From: Massilia kyonggiensis
Lineage (GTDB): Bacteria > Pseudomonadota > Gammaproteobacteria > Burkholderiales > Burkholderiaceae_D
Assembly: GCF_024756235.1 (NCBI RefSeq)
Contig: NZ_JANUGY010000001.1
Coordinates: 248,001 to 312,000 of the forward strand
DNA length: 64,000 nt
Reading direction: 5' to 3'
Below the pieces are notes generated by a model. That model saw only the letters and a list, made by a program, of their open reading frames with translations. It ran no database searches and was not told the origin of the DNA. Numbering within the stretch: position 1 is the first letter of the stretch; the number at the start of each line of letters is the position of its first letter. The position numbers were made by a program, and so were the translations under genes. Of the stretch, positions 1 through 8,139 are shown piece by piece.

Positions 1-137
1 TGCTTGGCGCGGTAGGCCTCGCCCGTGGCGCTCGTCGCGCTGTCGGCGTTGGCGAGGTTGCTGGCCGTCGTGTTCAGGCGCTGGGCCTGGGCGCTCATCG
101 CCGAGCCGGCGACGTTGAAGACATTAAATAAGGACAT
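1..137 (-). CDS. flgC: Flagellar proximal rod protein FlgC (5' end only)
   Basis: Only the first 45 codons lie inside the window; the gene runs off the left edge. The protein starts [17 protein letters not shown] and continues with [15 protein letters not shown], the N-terminal heptad-type segment with the ASNxAN signature shared by rod and hook proteins. FlgC forms part of the periplasmic rod and is exported by the flagellar type III apparatus. Its start lies 2 bases after the flgB stop codon, so the two are co-transcribed in the usual flgBC order. Seen: start and signature. Known: rod family. The rest of the operon (flgDE and on) would lie beyond the edge. Confidence 0.93.
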   Translation of the reverse strand, partial: MSLFNVFNVAGSAMSAQAQRLNTTASNLANADSATSATGEAYRAK

Positions 138-139
138 GA

Positions 140-568
140 TTACTGGCCTCCCTGGATGGCCGCGAGCATGTTGCGGATCTGCTGGTTGATCATCGTGATG
201 CCGGCTTCGTAGCGCAGCGCGTTGTCGGCGAACTGGGTGCGTTCCGTGTCCATGTCGACCGTGTTGCCGTCGACAGCACCCTGCGTCACCGTGCGGTACA
301 GCACGGGCGTGGCGCCGTCGCCCAGCGTCTTGCCGTCGGCGGCCGCCTGGCCGTTCGGATAATGGGCGCCGGCCGTCGTCCTCAAAGGTCCCGTGTTCGC
401 CGCACGCGACAGCGCACCCTGCAGGGCGCCGGAAAAATCGATGTCGCGCGCCTTGAAGTTCGGCGTGTCCGCGTTGGCGATATTCGATGCGAGCAATTCC
501 TGGCGCTGCGAGCGCAGGCTCAGCGCGGTTTCATTGAAACGCAGGTAGTCGTCGAGTTTGCCGATCAT
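140..568 (-). CDS. flgB: Flagellar basal-body rod protein FlgB
   Basis: 142-residue proximal rod subunit. The N-terminus holds the rod signature [18 protein letters not shown], and the C-terminus ends in the amphipathic segment that packs against other axial proteins. I start it at the ATG whose product begins [11 protein letters not shown], because a GGAG sits at good distance just upstream; a start five codons earlier (MPGVIMIG) would have to use that same GGAG as coding sequence. It is first in the flgBC transcript and divergent from flgA across about 170 bases that must hold both promoters. The length is usual for the family. Confidence 0.95.
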   Translation of the reverse strand: MIGKLDDYLRFNETALSLRSQRQELLASNIANADTPNFKARDIDFSGALQGALSRAANTGPLRTTAGAHYPNGQAAADGKTLGDGATPVLYRTVTQGAVDGNTVDMDTERTQFADNALRYEAGITMINQQIRNMLAAIQGGQ

Positions 569-735
569 GATTACTCCAGGCATTTATCTGGTGGTGACAG
601 CATGGATCATACGGACCGGCGGACTCTTCCAATCGGGCAATAAAGCGACCCAAAACCCGGCTATTCGGCGATTCGATGGCGGCGTGCGGGGCCTAAGATG
701 GCACCGTCGCAAAAACCCGTATCACGGATTCATTC

Positions 736-1437
736 ATGAAACGTACGCTTCTAACCGCCTTGCTCCTCGGCACCATCGCGCTGTCGCACGCGCAAACGGT
801 GCCCGCCGCAGGTCGGCAAAACGTCAACACCCTGCGCACCGTCGTCGAGCAATTCCTGCAGACGCAGACGGCCGGCCTGCCCGGCACCGTGACGGTGAAA
901 GTGGGCGCGATCGACGCCCGCACGGCCCTCGCCGCCTGCCCCGCGCCGGAAGCGTTCCTGCAGCCTGGCGCGCGCGCCTGGGGCAAGACGACCGTGGGCG
1001 TGCGCTGCACGGCACCGTCGAACTGGACGATCTTCGTGCAGGCGCAGGTGAACGTGCAGGCCGACTACGTGGCCGCCGCGCTGCCGCTGGCCCAGGGCCA
1101 GCCGATCGAGCAGAGCCAGCTCGTGATGATGAAAGGCGATATCGCCGCCATGCCGAACGGCATCATCACGGACATGGCCCAGGCGATCGGCCGCACCCCG
1201 ACCGTGTCGCTCGTGGCCGGCACGCCGTTGCGTTTGGACACGCTGCGCAGCCGGCCCGTCGTGCAGCAAGGCCAGGCCGTACGTCTGGTTTCTAGTGGAA
1301 ATGGATTTTCAGTATCAGCCGAAGGCAAGGCCATCGGCAACGCCGGCGACGGCCAGATCGTGCAGGTACGCACGCCGTCCGGCTCGGTCGTGAGCGGCAC
1401 GGCGCGGAGCGGCGGGATGGTCGAAGTGGCGTTTTAA
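736..1437 (+). CDS. flgA: Flagella basal-body P-ring formation protein FlgA
   Basis: 233-residue periplasmic chaperone that assembles FlgI into the P-ring. A Sec signal peptide (MKRTLLTALLLGTIALSHAQ) is followed by the SAF-type N-terminal domain and a C-terminal beta domain with the family segment GNGFSVSAEGKAIGNAGDGQ and then VQVRTPSGSVVSGTA. Length and domain order are typical. Transcribed away from flgBC; a hairpin with a short T run follows the stop, and flgM beyond it has its own promoter, so flgA is probably monocistronic or only partly read into flgMN. Seen: signal peptide and conserved C-terminal motif. Confidence 0.95.
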   Translation: MKRTLLTALLLGTIALSHAQTVPAAGRQNVNTLRTVVEQFLQTQTAGLPGTVTVKVGAIDARTALAACPAPEAFLQPGARAWGKTTVGVRCTAPSNWTIFVQAQVNVQADYVAAALPLAQGQPIEQSQLVMMKGDIAAMPNGIITDMAQAIGRTPTVSLVAGTPLRLDTLRSRPVVQQGQAVRLVSSGNGFSVSAEGKAIGNAGDGQIVQVRTPSGSVVSGTARSGGMVEVAF

Positions 1438-1461
1438 TAACAGCACAGGAGCAAGGGCGTT

Positions 1462-1491
1462 GAAAGTGTGGCATGCGGCCGCACTTTCTTT
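1462..1491 (+). terminator. Probable rho-independent terminator after flgA
   Basis: A 10-bp stem (GAAAGTGTGG with CCGCACTTTC, one G-U pair) around a 7-base loop is followed by TTT. It lies 25 bases after the flgA stop and just before the sigma-28 promoter of flgM, so it would insulate early flgA transcription from late flgMN transcription. The T run is short, so termination may be incomplete. Confidence 0.55.
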
Positions 1492-1500
1492 GATATCCCC

Positions 1501-1527
1501 TAAAGTTTTTGGCAAGGCCGCCGATAC
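1501..1527 (+). promoter_or_regulatory. Sigma-28 (FliA) promoter of flgMN
   Basis: TAAAGTTT, an 11-base spacer, then GCCGATAC. This matches the enterobacterial FliA consensus (TAAAGTTT-N11-GCCGATAA) at every position but the last. It starts 75 bases before the flgM start codon. FliA itself is encoded in this window, so FlgM, its anti-sigma factor, would be made under FliA control: the classic negative feedback on late flagellar genes. Confidence 0.9.
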
Positions 1528-1575
1528 TGAAGGGAGATCCCGGGCTTTCTGCTCCGACCTGAGAAGGATGATGCT

Positions 1576-1881
1576 GTGAAAATCAACGATACACTCAAGA
1601 ACAACGCGAGCGTTCAGACCAACAACACGCCGGCCACGACTGCGAAGAGCAGCGACGCGGCCGCCGCGAAATCCATCACGCCCGCAGCGACCGACACCGT
1701 GCGCCTGTCCTCCCAGGGCCAGGCCCTGGCGGCCGGCAGTACCAGTCAAGTGTTCGACAGCAAGAAGGTCGAACGCATCAAGGCGGCCATCGCGGATGGC
1801 CAGTTCCACGTCAATTCCGAGAAAGTGGCGGACGGCCTGTTGGATACAGTGCGCGATCTGCTGCATTCCCGCAAACAGTAG
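1576..1881 (+). CDS. flgM: Anti-sigma-28 factor FlgM
   Basis: 101-residue negative regulator that binds FliA and is exported through the finished hook-basal body to release late gene expression. It opens with MKINDTLKNN and a low-complexity, disordered Ala/Thr/Ser stretch; the C-terminal half (VFDSKKVERIKAAIADGQFHV and on through EKVADGLLDTVRDLL) is the conserved sigma-binding helix pair. The start codon is GTG with AAGGA about seven bases upstream. It is slightly longer at the N-terminus than the enteric protein. flgN follows after seven bases. Confidence 0.93.
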   Translation: MKINDTLKNNASVQTNNTPATTAKSSDAAAAKSITPAATDTVRLSSQGQALAAGSTSQVFDSKKVERIKAAIADGQFHVNSEKVADGLLDTVRDLLHSRKQ

Positions 1882-1888
1882 ATAACCA

Positions 1889-2359
1889 ATGGCCATTGCA
1901 TCCCCTGGCGCAACCCTGCGCGACGAACAGCAAGTGATCGGTTCCATCGTGGAGCTGATGAAAACCGAGCAACAGCTCCTGATCAGTGCGGATGCCGATG
2001 GCCTGTCGACCATCACCCCCAACAAGCTGCAACTGGCGCAGCGAGCCGCGACCCTGTCGCGCGTGCGCCACAAGGCGCTCGGCGCCGCCGGCTTTCCCGC
2101 AAGCGAAGCCGGGATGGAACCCTGGCTGGCCGTCGGCGGCAATGCCGAACATCGCGATGCGTGGAACCGCCTGCTCGACCTGACGCGCGAAGCGAAGGAA
2201 CTCAACCGCGTCAACGGCATGCTCGTCAACCGCCAGCTGGGCCAGACCCAGGCGGCGCTCTCCGAATTGCGCGGTCCCGGCGGCGGCGCGGCCGGCGTCT
2301 ACGGCCCGGGCGGCCAGACCATGGCAACGGGACCGTCGCGGCGGTTCGTGGTCGGTTAA
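1889..2359 (+). CDS. flgN: Flagellar export chaperone FlgN
   Basis: 156-residue cytoplasmic chaperone for the hook-filament junction proteins FlgK and FlgL. Mostly helical, with the FlgN-type N-terminus (LRDEQQVIGSIVELMKTEQQ) and a C-terminal segment rich in Gly and Pro, the part that usually binds substrate. Second gene of the FliA-driven flgMN pair. Its TAA lies within the tetranucleotide TTAA, which also provides the stop codon of the convergent c-di-GMP gene, so the two genes overlap by four bases with no room for a terminator between them. Confidence 0.9.
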   Translation: MAIASPGATLRDEQQVIGSIVELMKTEQQLLISADADGLSTITPNKLQLAQRAATLSRVRHKALGAAGFPASEAGMEPWLAVGGNAEHRDAWNRLLDLTREAKELNRVNGMLVNRQLGQTQAALSELRGPGGGAAGVYGPGGQTMATGPSRRFVVG

Positions 2360-4809
2360 GACACCACGCCGACGTTCTTCTCGGCAAACATCCGCTCGAT
2401 CTGCTCCGGCCACACCGGCGGGCTGAAGTAATAGCCCTGGATTTCATCGCAGCCATTCTCGCGCAGGAACGCCACCTGCTCGGCCGTCTCGACACCCTCC
2501 GCCACCGCCTCCAGGTTCAGCGTATGCGCCAGCGCGATGATGGCGCACGCGATGGGCGCGTCGTTCGGATCGGTCGTCACGTCGCTGACGAACGAGCGGT
2601 CGATCTTCAGCACGTCGATGGGGAAGCGCTTCAGGTAGCTGAGCGATGAATAGCCGGTGCCGAAGTCGTCGATCGACAGCGCGACGCCGAGCGCCTTCAG
2701 CGAACGCAGCACGCTCGTCGCCTCGCCCGTGTCGCGCATGACCGTGGACTCCGTGATCTCGATCTCCAGGCAATGCGGCGGCAGGCTGCTCTTCGCCAGC
2801 GCGGCCTGGACACGCTGCGCCAGGCCGGCCTGCTGGAACTGGCGCGCCGACAGGTTGATGGACACGCGCAGCGGCGGCAATCCCTGCGCACGCCACGCGG
2901 CCGCGCGCGCGCAGGCTTCGTCCAGCACCCACATGTCGAGATCGTCGATCAGGCCCGTCTCCTCGGCCAGCGGGATGAAGCGCGCCGGCGGCACGAGGCC
3001 CAGCACCGGATGGCGCCAGCGCACGAGGGCTTCCACGCCGATCACGACGCCGCTGGCCAAGTCGACGCGCGGCTGATACTGCAGCGCGAACTGGTTGCGC
3101 TCGATGGCATGGCGCAGCAGCGCTTCCATATCGACCCGCTCGCGGATCGCCTGCGCCATCGCGTCCGAGTGGAACCGGTAGCGCGTGGGACCTTCCGTGC
3201 GCGCGGCGGCCATCGCCACCTGTGCCATCTGCAGCAATTCGTGCGCGCCGCAGCCGCTTGCAGGCAGCAGTGCGATGCCGACGCTGGCGGCCAGGAACAC
3301 GCGCTGGCCGTCGAGCAGGAACGGTTCGCGCATCGATTCCAGCAGCCGGGCGGCCAGCGCCGCGGCGGAGGTCTCGCCGGACTGTTTCTGCACGACGATG
3401 AATTCGTTGCCGCCCTGGCGCGCCAGCATGTCGCCGCCGGCCAGCAGGCCGGAGAGGCGGACGACGCATTCGCGCAGCACGTCGTCGCCGCCGCCATAGC
3501 CGTAGCCGCTGTTGATCTTGCGGAACTCGTGCAGGTCGAACACGAGCACGGCGAGCGTGCGTCCGGCCTGGCGCGCGGCGGCGATCGCCTCGTCCAGCGT
3601 CTCGAGGATGCGGTTGCGGTTCGGCAGGCCCGTCAGCGCATCGTGGGTGAGCTGCTCGACGAGCGCGCGCTCGAGCCGGCGCCGCTCCGACAAATCACGC
3701 ACGATGGCCACCTGCTGCCCGCTCGGCATGCCGGCGCGGCGCACCTCGGCCGGGAAGGCGGCGCCGTACAGGCGGCGGCAATCGAGCTCGGCGTCGCCGG
3801 CGGCGGCCGGCACCAGCACGTCCAGCGGCAGGCCGGCGGCCGTCTCGCGCGCGACGCCGAACAGGCTTTCCGCACGCGCATTCATCATCGTGATACGCCC
3901 TTCCGCGCCGACGAGCAGGATCGCGTCCGGCGCGCATTCCATCAGGCTGCGAAAGCTCGCCTCGCTCTCGGCCAGCGACCGTTCCGAACGCTGCAGCCGC
4001 AGGTACGGCGCCTGCACGGCCGCCACCCAGATCGCGCGGTGCAGACACAGATAGGCAATCACCTTGTACACGTGGCCGACCATGTTCACGACGTCGTCGG
4101 GACGGTCATACAACGTGAAACTGACGCCCCCCAGGGCCATCACGGCGGCCGCGGCGGCGAGGTAGCGGTCCGTACGCAGCCGGGTGACGAGTGCGCGGCG
4201 CAGCAGGAACAGCGCGGCGACGGCGTTCAGCGCGATCAGCACCAGCTCGCAGCCGATCTTGAACGGTGTCAGCCCCTGCCCCGGCACGTACGTGGTCGGC
4301 AGCACCAGCGGATCGGCCACGGCCAGCCAGAAGCCGAGCGCGACGATGCCCAGCGCCGCCAGCAGCGCCCAGCCGCGCACGCGCCGGCTGACCGTGCGCT
4401 CGCGTGGCGCGAACGCCGCGACGAGCAGTGCCGCAGCGCTGACGAGGCGGGCCAGCAGCCAGAATTCGATGCCGCGCCCGACCGACCCCGGTCCCGCGAC
4501 ACCCGGCATGCCGTGGACGGACATCAGGTGGCCGATGTCGAGCAGGCCGATCGCGAGTGCGGACGGCGACAGCAGCGCGACGCGGATCGGCATGTCGCGC
4601 CCGATGCCATGCCAGCCCGTGGAAAACACGAGCATCGCCACGACGACGGAAAACACTTCCATCGCCGTGTGGGCCGTCAGGTACCAGTGCGGATTCCACG
4701 GCAACCGCGCCGCATTGCCGAGCGCGAGCCAGGCCATGAACAACGCCAGCAGCGTGGTGAGGATGGACAGCCGTACCGTGGACGGAATCTTGCGCGCGTG
4801 CCGCCTCAT
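2356..4809 (-). CDS. MASE3-PAS-GGDEF-EAL cyclic-di-GMP signalling protein
   Basis: About 817 residues. An N-terminal multi-helix membrane domain (roughly 10-285) has MASE3 hallmarks (an early HTAMEVFSVVVA helix and a late GHVYKVIAYLCLHRA helix). Then come a PAS domain (about 290-380), a GGDEF domain (about 395-540) and an EAL domain (about 550-800). The cyclase signature reads GGNEF rather than GGDEF, so cyclase activity is doubtful; the EAL domain keeps GVEALVRWRHP and DDFGTGYSSLSYL, consistent with phosphodiesterase activity. I start at the ATG giving MRRHARK; a longer reading would need a TTG 36 codons upstream. Placed inside flagellar genes, it plausibly promotes motility by lowering c-di-GMP; that is inference. 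Confidence 0.9.
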   Translation of the reverse strand: MRRHARKIPSTVRLSILTTLLALFMAWLALGNAARLPWNPHWYLTAHTAMEVFSVVVAMLVFSTGWHGIGRDMPIRVALLSPSALAIGLLDIGHLMSVHGMPGVAGPGSVGRGIEFWLLARLVSAAALLVAAFAPRERTVSRRVRGWALLAALGIVALGFWLAVADPLVLPTTYVPGQGLTPFKIGCELVLIALNAVAALFLLRRALVTRLRTDRYLAAAAAVMALGGVSFTLYDRPDDVVNMVGHVYKVIAYLCLHRAIWVAAVQAPYLRLQRSERSLAESEASFRSLMECAPDAILLVGAEGRITMMNARAESLFGVARETAAGLPLDVLVPAAAGDAELDCRRLYGAAFPAEVRRAGMPSGQQVAIVRDLSERRRLERALVEQLTHDALTGLPNRNRILETLDEAIAAARQAGRTLAVLVFDLHEFRKINSGYGYGGGDDVLRECVVRLSGLLAGGDMLARQGGNEFIVVQKQSGETSAAALAARLLESMREPFLLDGQRVFLAASVGIALLPASGCGAHELLQMAQVAMAAARTEGPTRYRFHSDAMAQAIRERVDMEALLRHAIERNQFALQYQPRVDLASGVVIGVEALVRWRHPVLGLVPPARFIPLAEETGLIDDLDMWVLDEACARAAAWRAQGLPPLRVSINLSARQFQQAGLAQRVQAALAKSSLPPHCLEIEITESTVMRDTGEATSVLRSLKALGVALSIDDFGTGYSSLSYLKRFPIDVLKIDRSFVSDVTTDPNDAPIACAIIALAHTLNLEAVAEGVETAEQVAFLRENGCDEIQGYYFSPPVWPEQIERMFAEKNVGVVS

Positions 4810-5029
4810 GCCGCCATGCCTGCGGTTGGGCGGCGCTGCGTGCGAAGTCCGCTCATGCGGGATACCTGGCTGTCTTGCTCGATATTCATGTGCTGAAGCG
4901 AATGACGCCGTGGGCAAGGCCGCGCCGGCATGAAAGGAGAAGATTCTTGGATGTAACTTTCATATCCATAGAATCAATAGATGATAACAGTTTATTAAAT
5001 ATGGATCGAGCAATACTTACATTAACGGT

Positions 5030-5057
5030 CAAAATGTTGCGTTAATGCAGCAAATTG
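5030..5057. promoter_or_regulatory. Imperfect palindrome upstream of the M35 peptidase
   Basis: CAAAATGTTGC and GCAGCAAATTG form imperfect inverted arms around six bases, about 100 bases before the peptidase start, in an AT-rich stretch (4810-5159) between two divergent genes. It could be an operator; no known regulator site is recognised. Confidence 0.25.
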
Positions 5058-5159
5058 AACGTCAGGATCGTAATCTGGCGACGATAAATATTGCGATTTT
5101 GCAAGACCGGGGCAAGGACCCCGCGTTACAAGAAGGGTTTCGACCGCATCGGGGGAACT

Positions 5160-6206
5160 ATGAACGGACACGGACGCCGGGCCGCGGCGCTGTCGGCCAT
5201 CCTGCTGTTTGGCGGCGCCAGCCGGGCGGCGACGCCAGGTGGCCTCGTCGTCGAGGTGACGCCGGCACGGCAAAGCCTGGCAGGCAACGAGAACGTCGTC
5301 GTGACGGTTACGATCCGCAACACGTCGCGTACCTGGCAATACGTGCCCAAGTGGCAGACGCCGTTCGCGGGCGTCGAGGCGCCGCTGTTCGACGTCACGC
5401 GCGATGGCCTGCCCGTCAGCTATCTCGGCATACAGGTGAAGCGGGCGCCGCCCACGTCCGCCGATCTCGTCGCCCTTGCACCGGGTGCCGCGCGCAGCAG
5501 CCGCGTGGAATTGTCGGCGCTCTACCGCATGGACATCACGGGCGCCTACACCATACGCTACCGGACCGACCGGCTGCAGGGCGCGACAACCTCGCCGTCG
5601 GCGTCGGTCTGGATCGATGGCCGGCTGCCGCGCGGTCTGCCGGAGGCGAGCTACGCGCCCCGCGCAGCCGCCGCACCGGCCGGCAGCGGTCTCACGTTCA
5701 ATCACTGCTCGAACGCGCAGCAGGAGAGCATCGCCGCCAGCGTCCAGGCCGCCCAGTCGATGGCGCAGGATGGCGAGGCCTATCTGCGCGCAGGCGCGTT
5801 GGCGGACCGCTACACGAGCTGGTTCGGCCCGCTGGACGAGGCCCGCGCGGCGACCGTTTCCCGCCACTTCGTAGCCATCCACGACGCGTTCGCCACCCGT
5901 CCCATCAAGGTCGACTGCGCGTGCACCCAGTCGTGGTACGCCTACGTCTATCCGGACCAGCCCTACACGATCCACGTGTGCAAGGCGTTCTGGACCGCGC
6001 CCATGACGGGCACCGATTCGAAGGGCGGCACGCTGGTGCACGAGATGAGCCATTTCACGGTCGTGGCCGGCACGGACGACTGGGCCTACGGCCAGGTCGC
6101 GGCGGGCGCGCTGGCGGGCAGCAATCCCGACCGTGCGATCGACAATGCCGATTCGCACGAATACTTCGGCGAGAATACGCCCTACCGGAACCTGCGCCGT
6201 CGTTAG
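5160..6206 (+). CDS. Secreted M35-family (aspzincin) metalloendopeptidase
   Basis: 348 residues from the ATG giving MNGHGRR, preceded by a GGGGGAA ribosome site. A signal peptide ends near SRA-AT at residue 23. Residues about 27-140 form a beta-sandwich-like pro or adhesion domain; the catalytic half holds HEMSH (about 294-298) followed by GTDDWAYG (about 304-311). HExxH plus GTxDxxYG defines the aspzincins: two His and the downstream Asp bind zinc, and the Glu is the base. Cys residues suggest disulphides in the exported enzyme. Related enzymes are fungal deuterolysins and Aeromonas toxins with Lys-specific cleavage. The gene converges with a small gene whose product resembles its N-terminal domain. 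Confidence 0.88.
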   Translation: MNGHGRRAAALSAILLFGGASRAATPGGLVVEVTPARQSLAGNENVVVTVTIRNTSRTWQYVPKWQTPFAGVEAPLFDVTRDGLPVSYLGIQVKRAPPTSADLVALAPGAARSSRVELSALYRMDITGAYTIRYRTDRLQGATTSPSASVWIDGRLPRGLPEASYAPRAAAAPAGSGLTFNHCSNAQQESIAASVQAAQSMAQDGEAYLRAGALADRYTSWFGPLDEARAATVSRHFVAIHDAFATRPIKVDCACTQSWYAYVYPDQPYTIHVCKAFWTAPMTGTDSKGGTLVHEMSHFTVVAGTDDWAYGQVAAGALAGSNPDRAIDNADSHEYFGENTPYRNLRRR

Positions 6207-6604
6207 GGCGTGATGTGGCGGAACAGCACGGGTTCGGTGACGAGCGGCGTCGTGACCTCGGGATGGTGGATGTCGGCCAGCGCCAGGCCCGCGTAGCGCA
6301 GCTCATAGGTGTGGTCGCCGGGCCGGAACGCGTAGTCGGCCGTGATGTCGACCGTGTGCGTGTGGGCGGAATGCGGCGGCAGTTCGAACCAGTCGGCGCC
6401 GCCGCGCGCCGCGTTGGCGCCGACGTAGGCGATGGGCGCGCCGCCGGGATGCACGCGCACGTCGAACACGCGGCCGGCGGGCCGGGGATCGTCGGTCAGC
6501 GCGCGCGGCAGCCAGACCCGGCGCTCGCCGCGGTTTTCCGCCTTGAAGGTGATCCATACCTTGTCATGCCTCGCGTCGACGCTCAGGCTTGCGTGCAGAT
6601 TCAT
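6203..6604 (-). CDS. Stand-alone protein resembling the N-terminal domain of the adjacent peptidase
   Basis: 133 residues with no signal peptide (starts MNLHASLSVDARHDKVWITF). Order and spacing of motifs parallel the peptidase N-terminal domain: a central strand followed by a FDVR-x-xxG-x-PIAYVG block (FDVTRDGLPVSYLG in the peptidase), then a conserved ELPPHSAHTHTVDIT stretch (LAPGAARSSRVELS) and a terminal YELRY (YTIRY). This is seen by eye, not by alignment. The stop overlaps the peptidase stop by four bases (convergent). A role as intracellular inhibitor or folding partner of the peptidase is possible but unproven; it could simply be a domain duplicate. Confidence 0.65.
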   Translation of the reverse strand: MNLHASLSVDARHDKVWITFKAENRGERRVWLPRALTDDPRPAGRVFDVRVHPGGAPIAYVGANAARGGADWFELPPHSAHTHTVDITADYAFRPGDHTYELRYAGLALADIHHPEVTTPLVTEPVLFRHITP

Positions 6605-6652
6605 CCGGCCTCCTCGTTACTGTCGGGCTGGAGCGATTGTACCGCGGCCCTG

Positions 6653-7387
6653 TCAGGTGCCGGCGCCTGACAGGATCGTGACCGCCACCCGCCGGTTGCG
6701 CGCGCGCCCGACGGGATCGTCGTTCGACGCGATCGGCCGGTTGGCCCCGCGTCCGACGGCGGCCAGGCGTTCTTCGGCCACGCCATTCGCCGCGAACAGG
6801 CGCACGACGGTCGTGGCCCGCACGGCCGACAATTCCCAGTTCGACGCGAACGCCGGGTTGCCGATCGGCGTGTTATCCGTAAAACCTTCCACCTCGATGC
6901 CGTGCGGATCGCCCTTGAGCAGATCGGCGACGGTGCGCAGCGTCTCCTGCGCGCCGGGCGTCAGGGTGGCGTCGCCCTCGTCGAACAGGGCGCTGGCATT
7001 GATCTCGAGCGTCACGCCGCGCGCCGTCTGCGTCACGCGCATCTTGCCGGTGTTGACGAGGGGTTTCAGGATGCTGTCCAGCTTCTGCGCCAGCAGCTCG
7101 AGGCGCTCGCGGTCGCGCTTCGCGGCTTCCGCGCGCTTGCGGGCCAGGATGGCCGACAGCGGCAGCGCCTCCACCTCGACCATCGTGTTCGACTTGTTCG
7201 CGGATCCTCTCCCGCCGAAGGCGTCGCCCAGCGCTTCCGATAGCACCGTGTACTTGCCGATATTGACCACGGACACCGCGTACATGACGACGAAGAACGC
7301 GAACAGCAAGGTGATGAAGTCCGCGTACGAGATCAGCCAGCGCTCGTGGTTCTCGACGTCCTGCTCGTACTTCTTGCGGCGCGCCAT
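6653..7387 (-). CDS. motD: Flagellar stator protein MotD (MotB-type)
   Basis: 244 residues. One N-terminal transmembrane helix follows the MotB signature WLISYADFITLLFAFFVVMY, whose Asp (in SYADF) is the proton-binding residue. Coiled-coil-like linker and an OmpA-type peptidoglycan-binding domain follow (GFTDNTPIGN, then ELSAVRATTVVRLF and RGANRPIASND). I start at MARRKKYE, eight bases after the motC stop; a longer in-frame reading into motC is not credible. It pairs with MotC as a second (MotCD-type) stator; whether MotAB is also present lies outside this window. Confidence 0.93.
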   Translation of the reverse strand: MARRKKYEQDVENHERWLISYADFITLLFAFFVVMYAVSVVNIGKYTVLSEALGDAFGGRGSANKSNTMVEVEALPLSAILARKRAEAAKRDRERLELLAQKLDSILKPLVNTGKMRVTQTARGVTLEINASALFDEGDATLTPGAQETLRTVADLLKGDPHGIEVEGFTDNTPIGNPAFASNWELSAVRATTVVRLFAANGVAEERLAAVGRGANRPIASNDDPVGRARNRRVAVTILSGAGT

Positions 7388-7395
7388 GGTCGCGA

Positions 7396-8139
7396 TCAGT
7401 GTTCGGCCAGCAGGCACGCCACGCGCTCGTCGAGCACGCGCGTGTAGTCGCCGGTGGCGATGTCGTGGAAGACGTCGGCCAGGATCTCGTACTGGGCCAC
7501 GCGCTCGGAGACGATGCCCTTGATCTTGTTGCCGACCGGATAAAAGAACAGGTTCGCGAGGCCCACGCCGTACACGGTCGACACGAACGCGACGGCGATG
7601 CCGGCGCCGAGTTTCGACGGGTCGGACAGGTTTTCCATCACGTGGATCAGGCCCAGCACGGCACCGAGGATGCCGACGGTAGGCGCATAGCCGGCCGCCG
7701 ATTCCCAGATGCGCGCGGCCTGGCGTTCGCGGAATTCGTAGTTGTTGATTTCCGTGTGCATCAGGCTGCGCAGCTTGTCCGGCTGGATGCCGTCGACGAC
7801 GAGGCGCAGGCCCTTCTGGATGAACGGATCGGCCTTGGCCATGTATTGTTCGAGCGACAGCAGGCCGTCGCGCCGCGCGGATAAGCTCCACAGATGGATT
7901 TCGCGGGCCAGCGCCTGGCGCCGGTCGGGCGGCGTCACGAACACCCAGCGCAGCATGCGCACGCCGCGCACGAAGGCTTGCGACTTCGTCTGCAGCAGCA
8001 CGGCGCCGAACGTGCCGACGACGACGATGGCGAAGGCGGCGGGCTGGATCAGCGAGGAAAACTTGCCGCCGTCGAGCGTGTGCCCGATGAAGATGCCGGC
8101 CAGCGCCAGCAGGAGACCGAGCAGGCTGGTCAGGTCCAC
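7396..8139 (-). CDS. motC: Flagellar stator protein MotC (MotA-type)
   Basis: 247-residue inner-membrane stator subunit. It begins MDLTSLLGLLLALAGIFIGH, has the cytoplasmic loop with charged residues that touch FliG, and the two C-terminal helices in the APTVGILGAVLGLIHVM and GAGIAVAFVSTVYGVGLANL segments. Its length matches MotC. The gene starts within the last ten bases of fliA and is followed at eight bases by motD, so fliA-motC-motD are translationally linked. Together MotCD form the proton-driven stator around the rotor. Confidence 0.93.
   Translation of the reverse strand: MDLTSLLGLLLALAGIFIGHTLDGGKFSSLIQPAAFAIVVVGTFGAVLLQTKSQAFVRGVRMLRWVFVTPPDRRQALAREIHLWSLSARRDGLLSLEQYMAKADPFIQKGLRLVVDGIQPDKLRSLMHTEINNYEFRERQAARIWESAAGYAPTVGILGAVLGLIHVMENLSDPSKLGAGIAVAFVSTVYGVGLANLFFYPVGNKIKGIVSERVAQYEILADVFHDIATGDYTRVLDERVACLLAEH

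Noticed and set aside
640-670. Sigma-28 promoter before flgA (TAAAGCGA ... GCTATTCG)
   Set aside because: The -35 half matches, but the -10 half agrees at too few positions; FlgA is normally an early gene.
2773-4896. 707-codon open frame antisense to the MASE3-EAL gene
   Set aside because: His/Gln/Arg-rich product without any domain; the minus-strand protein has four clear domains.
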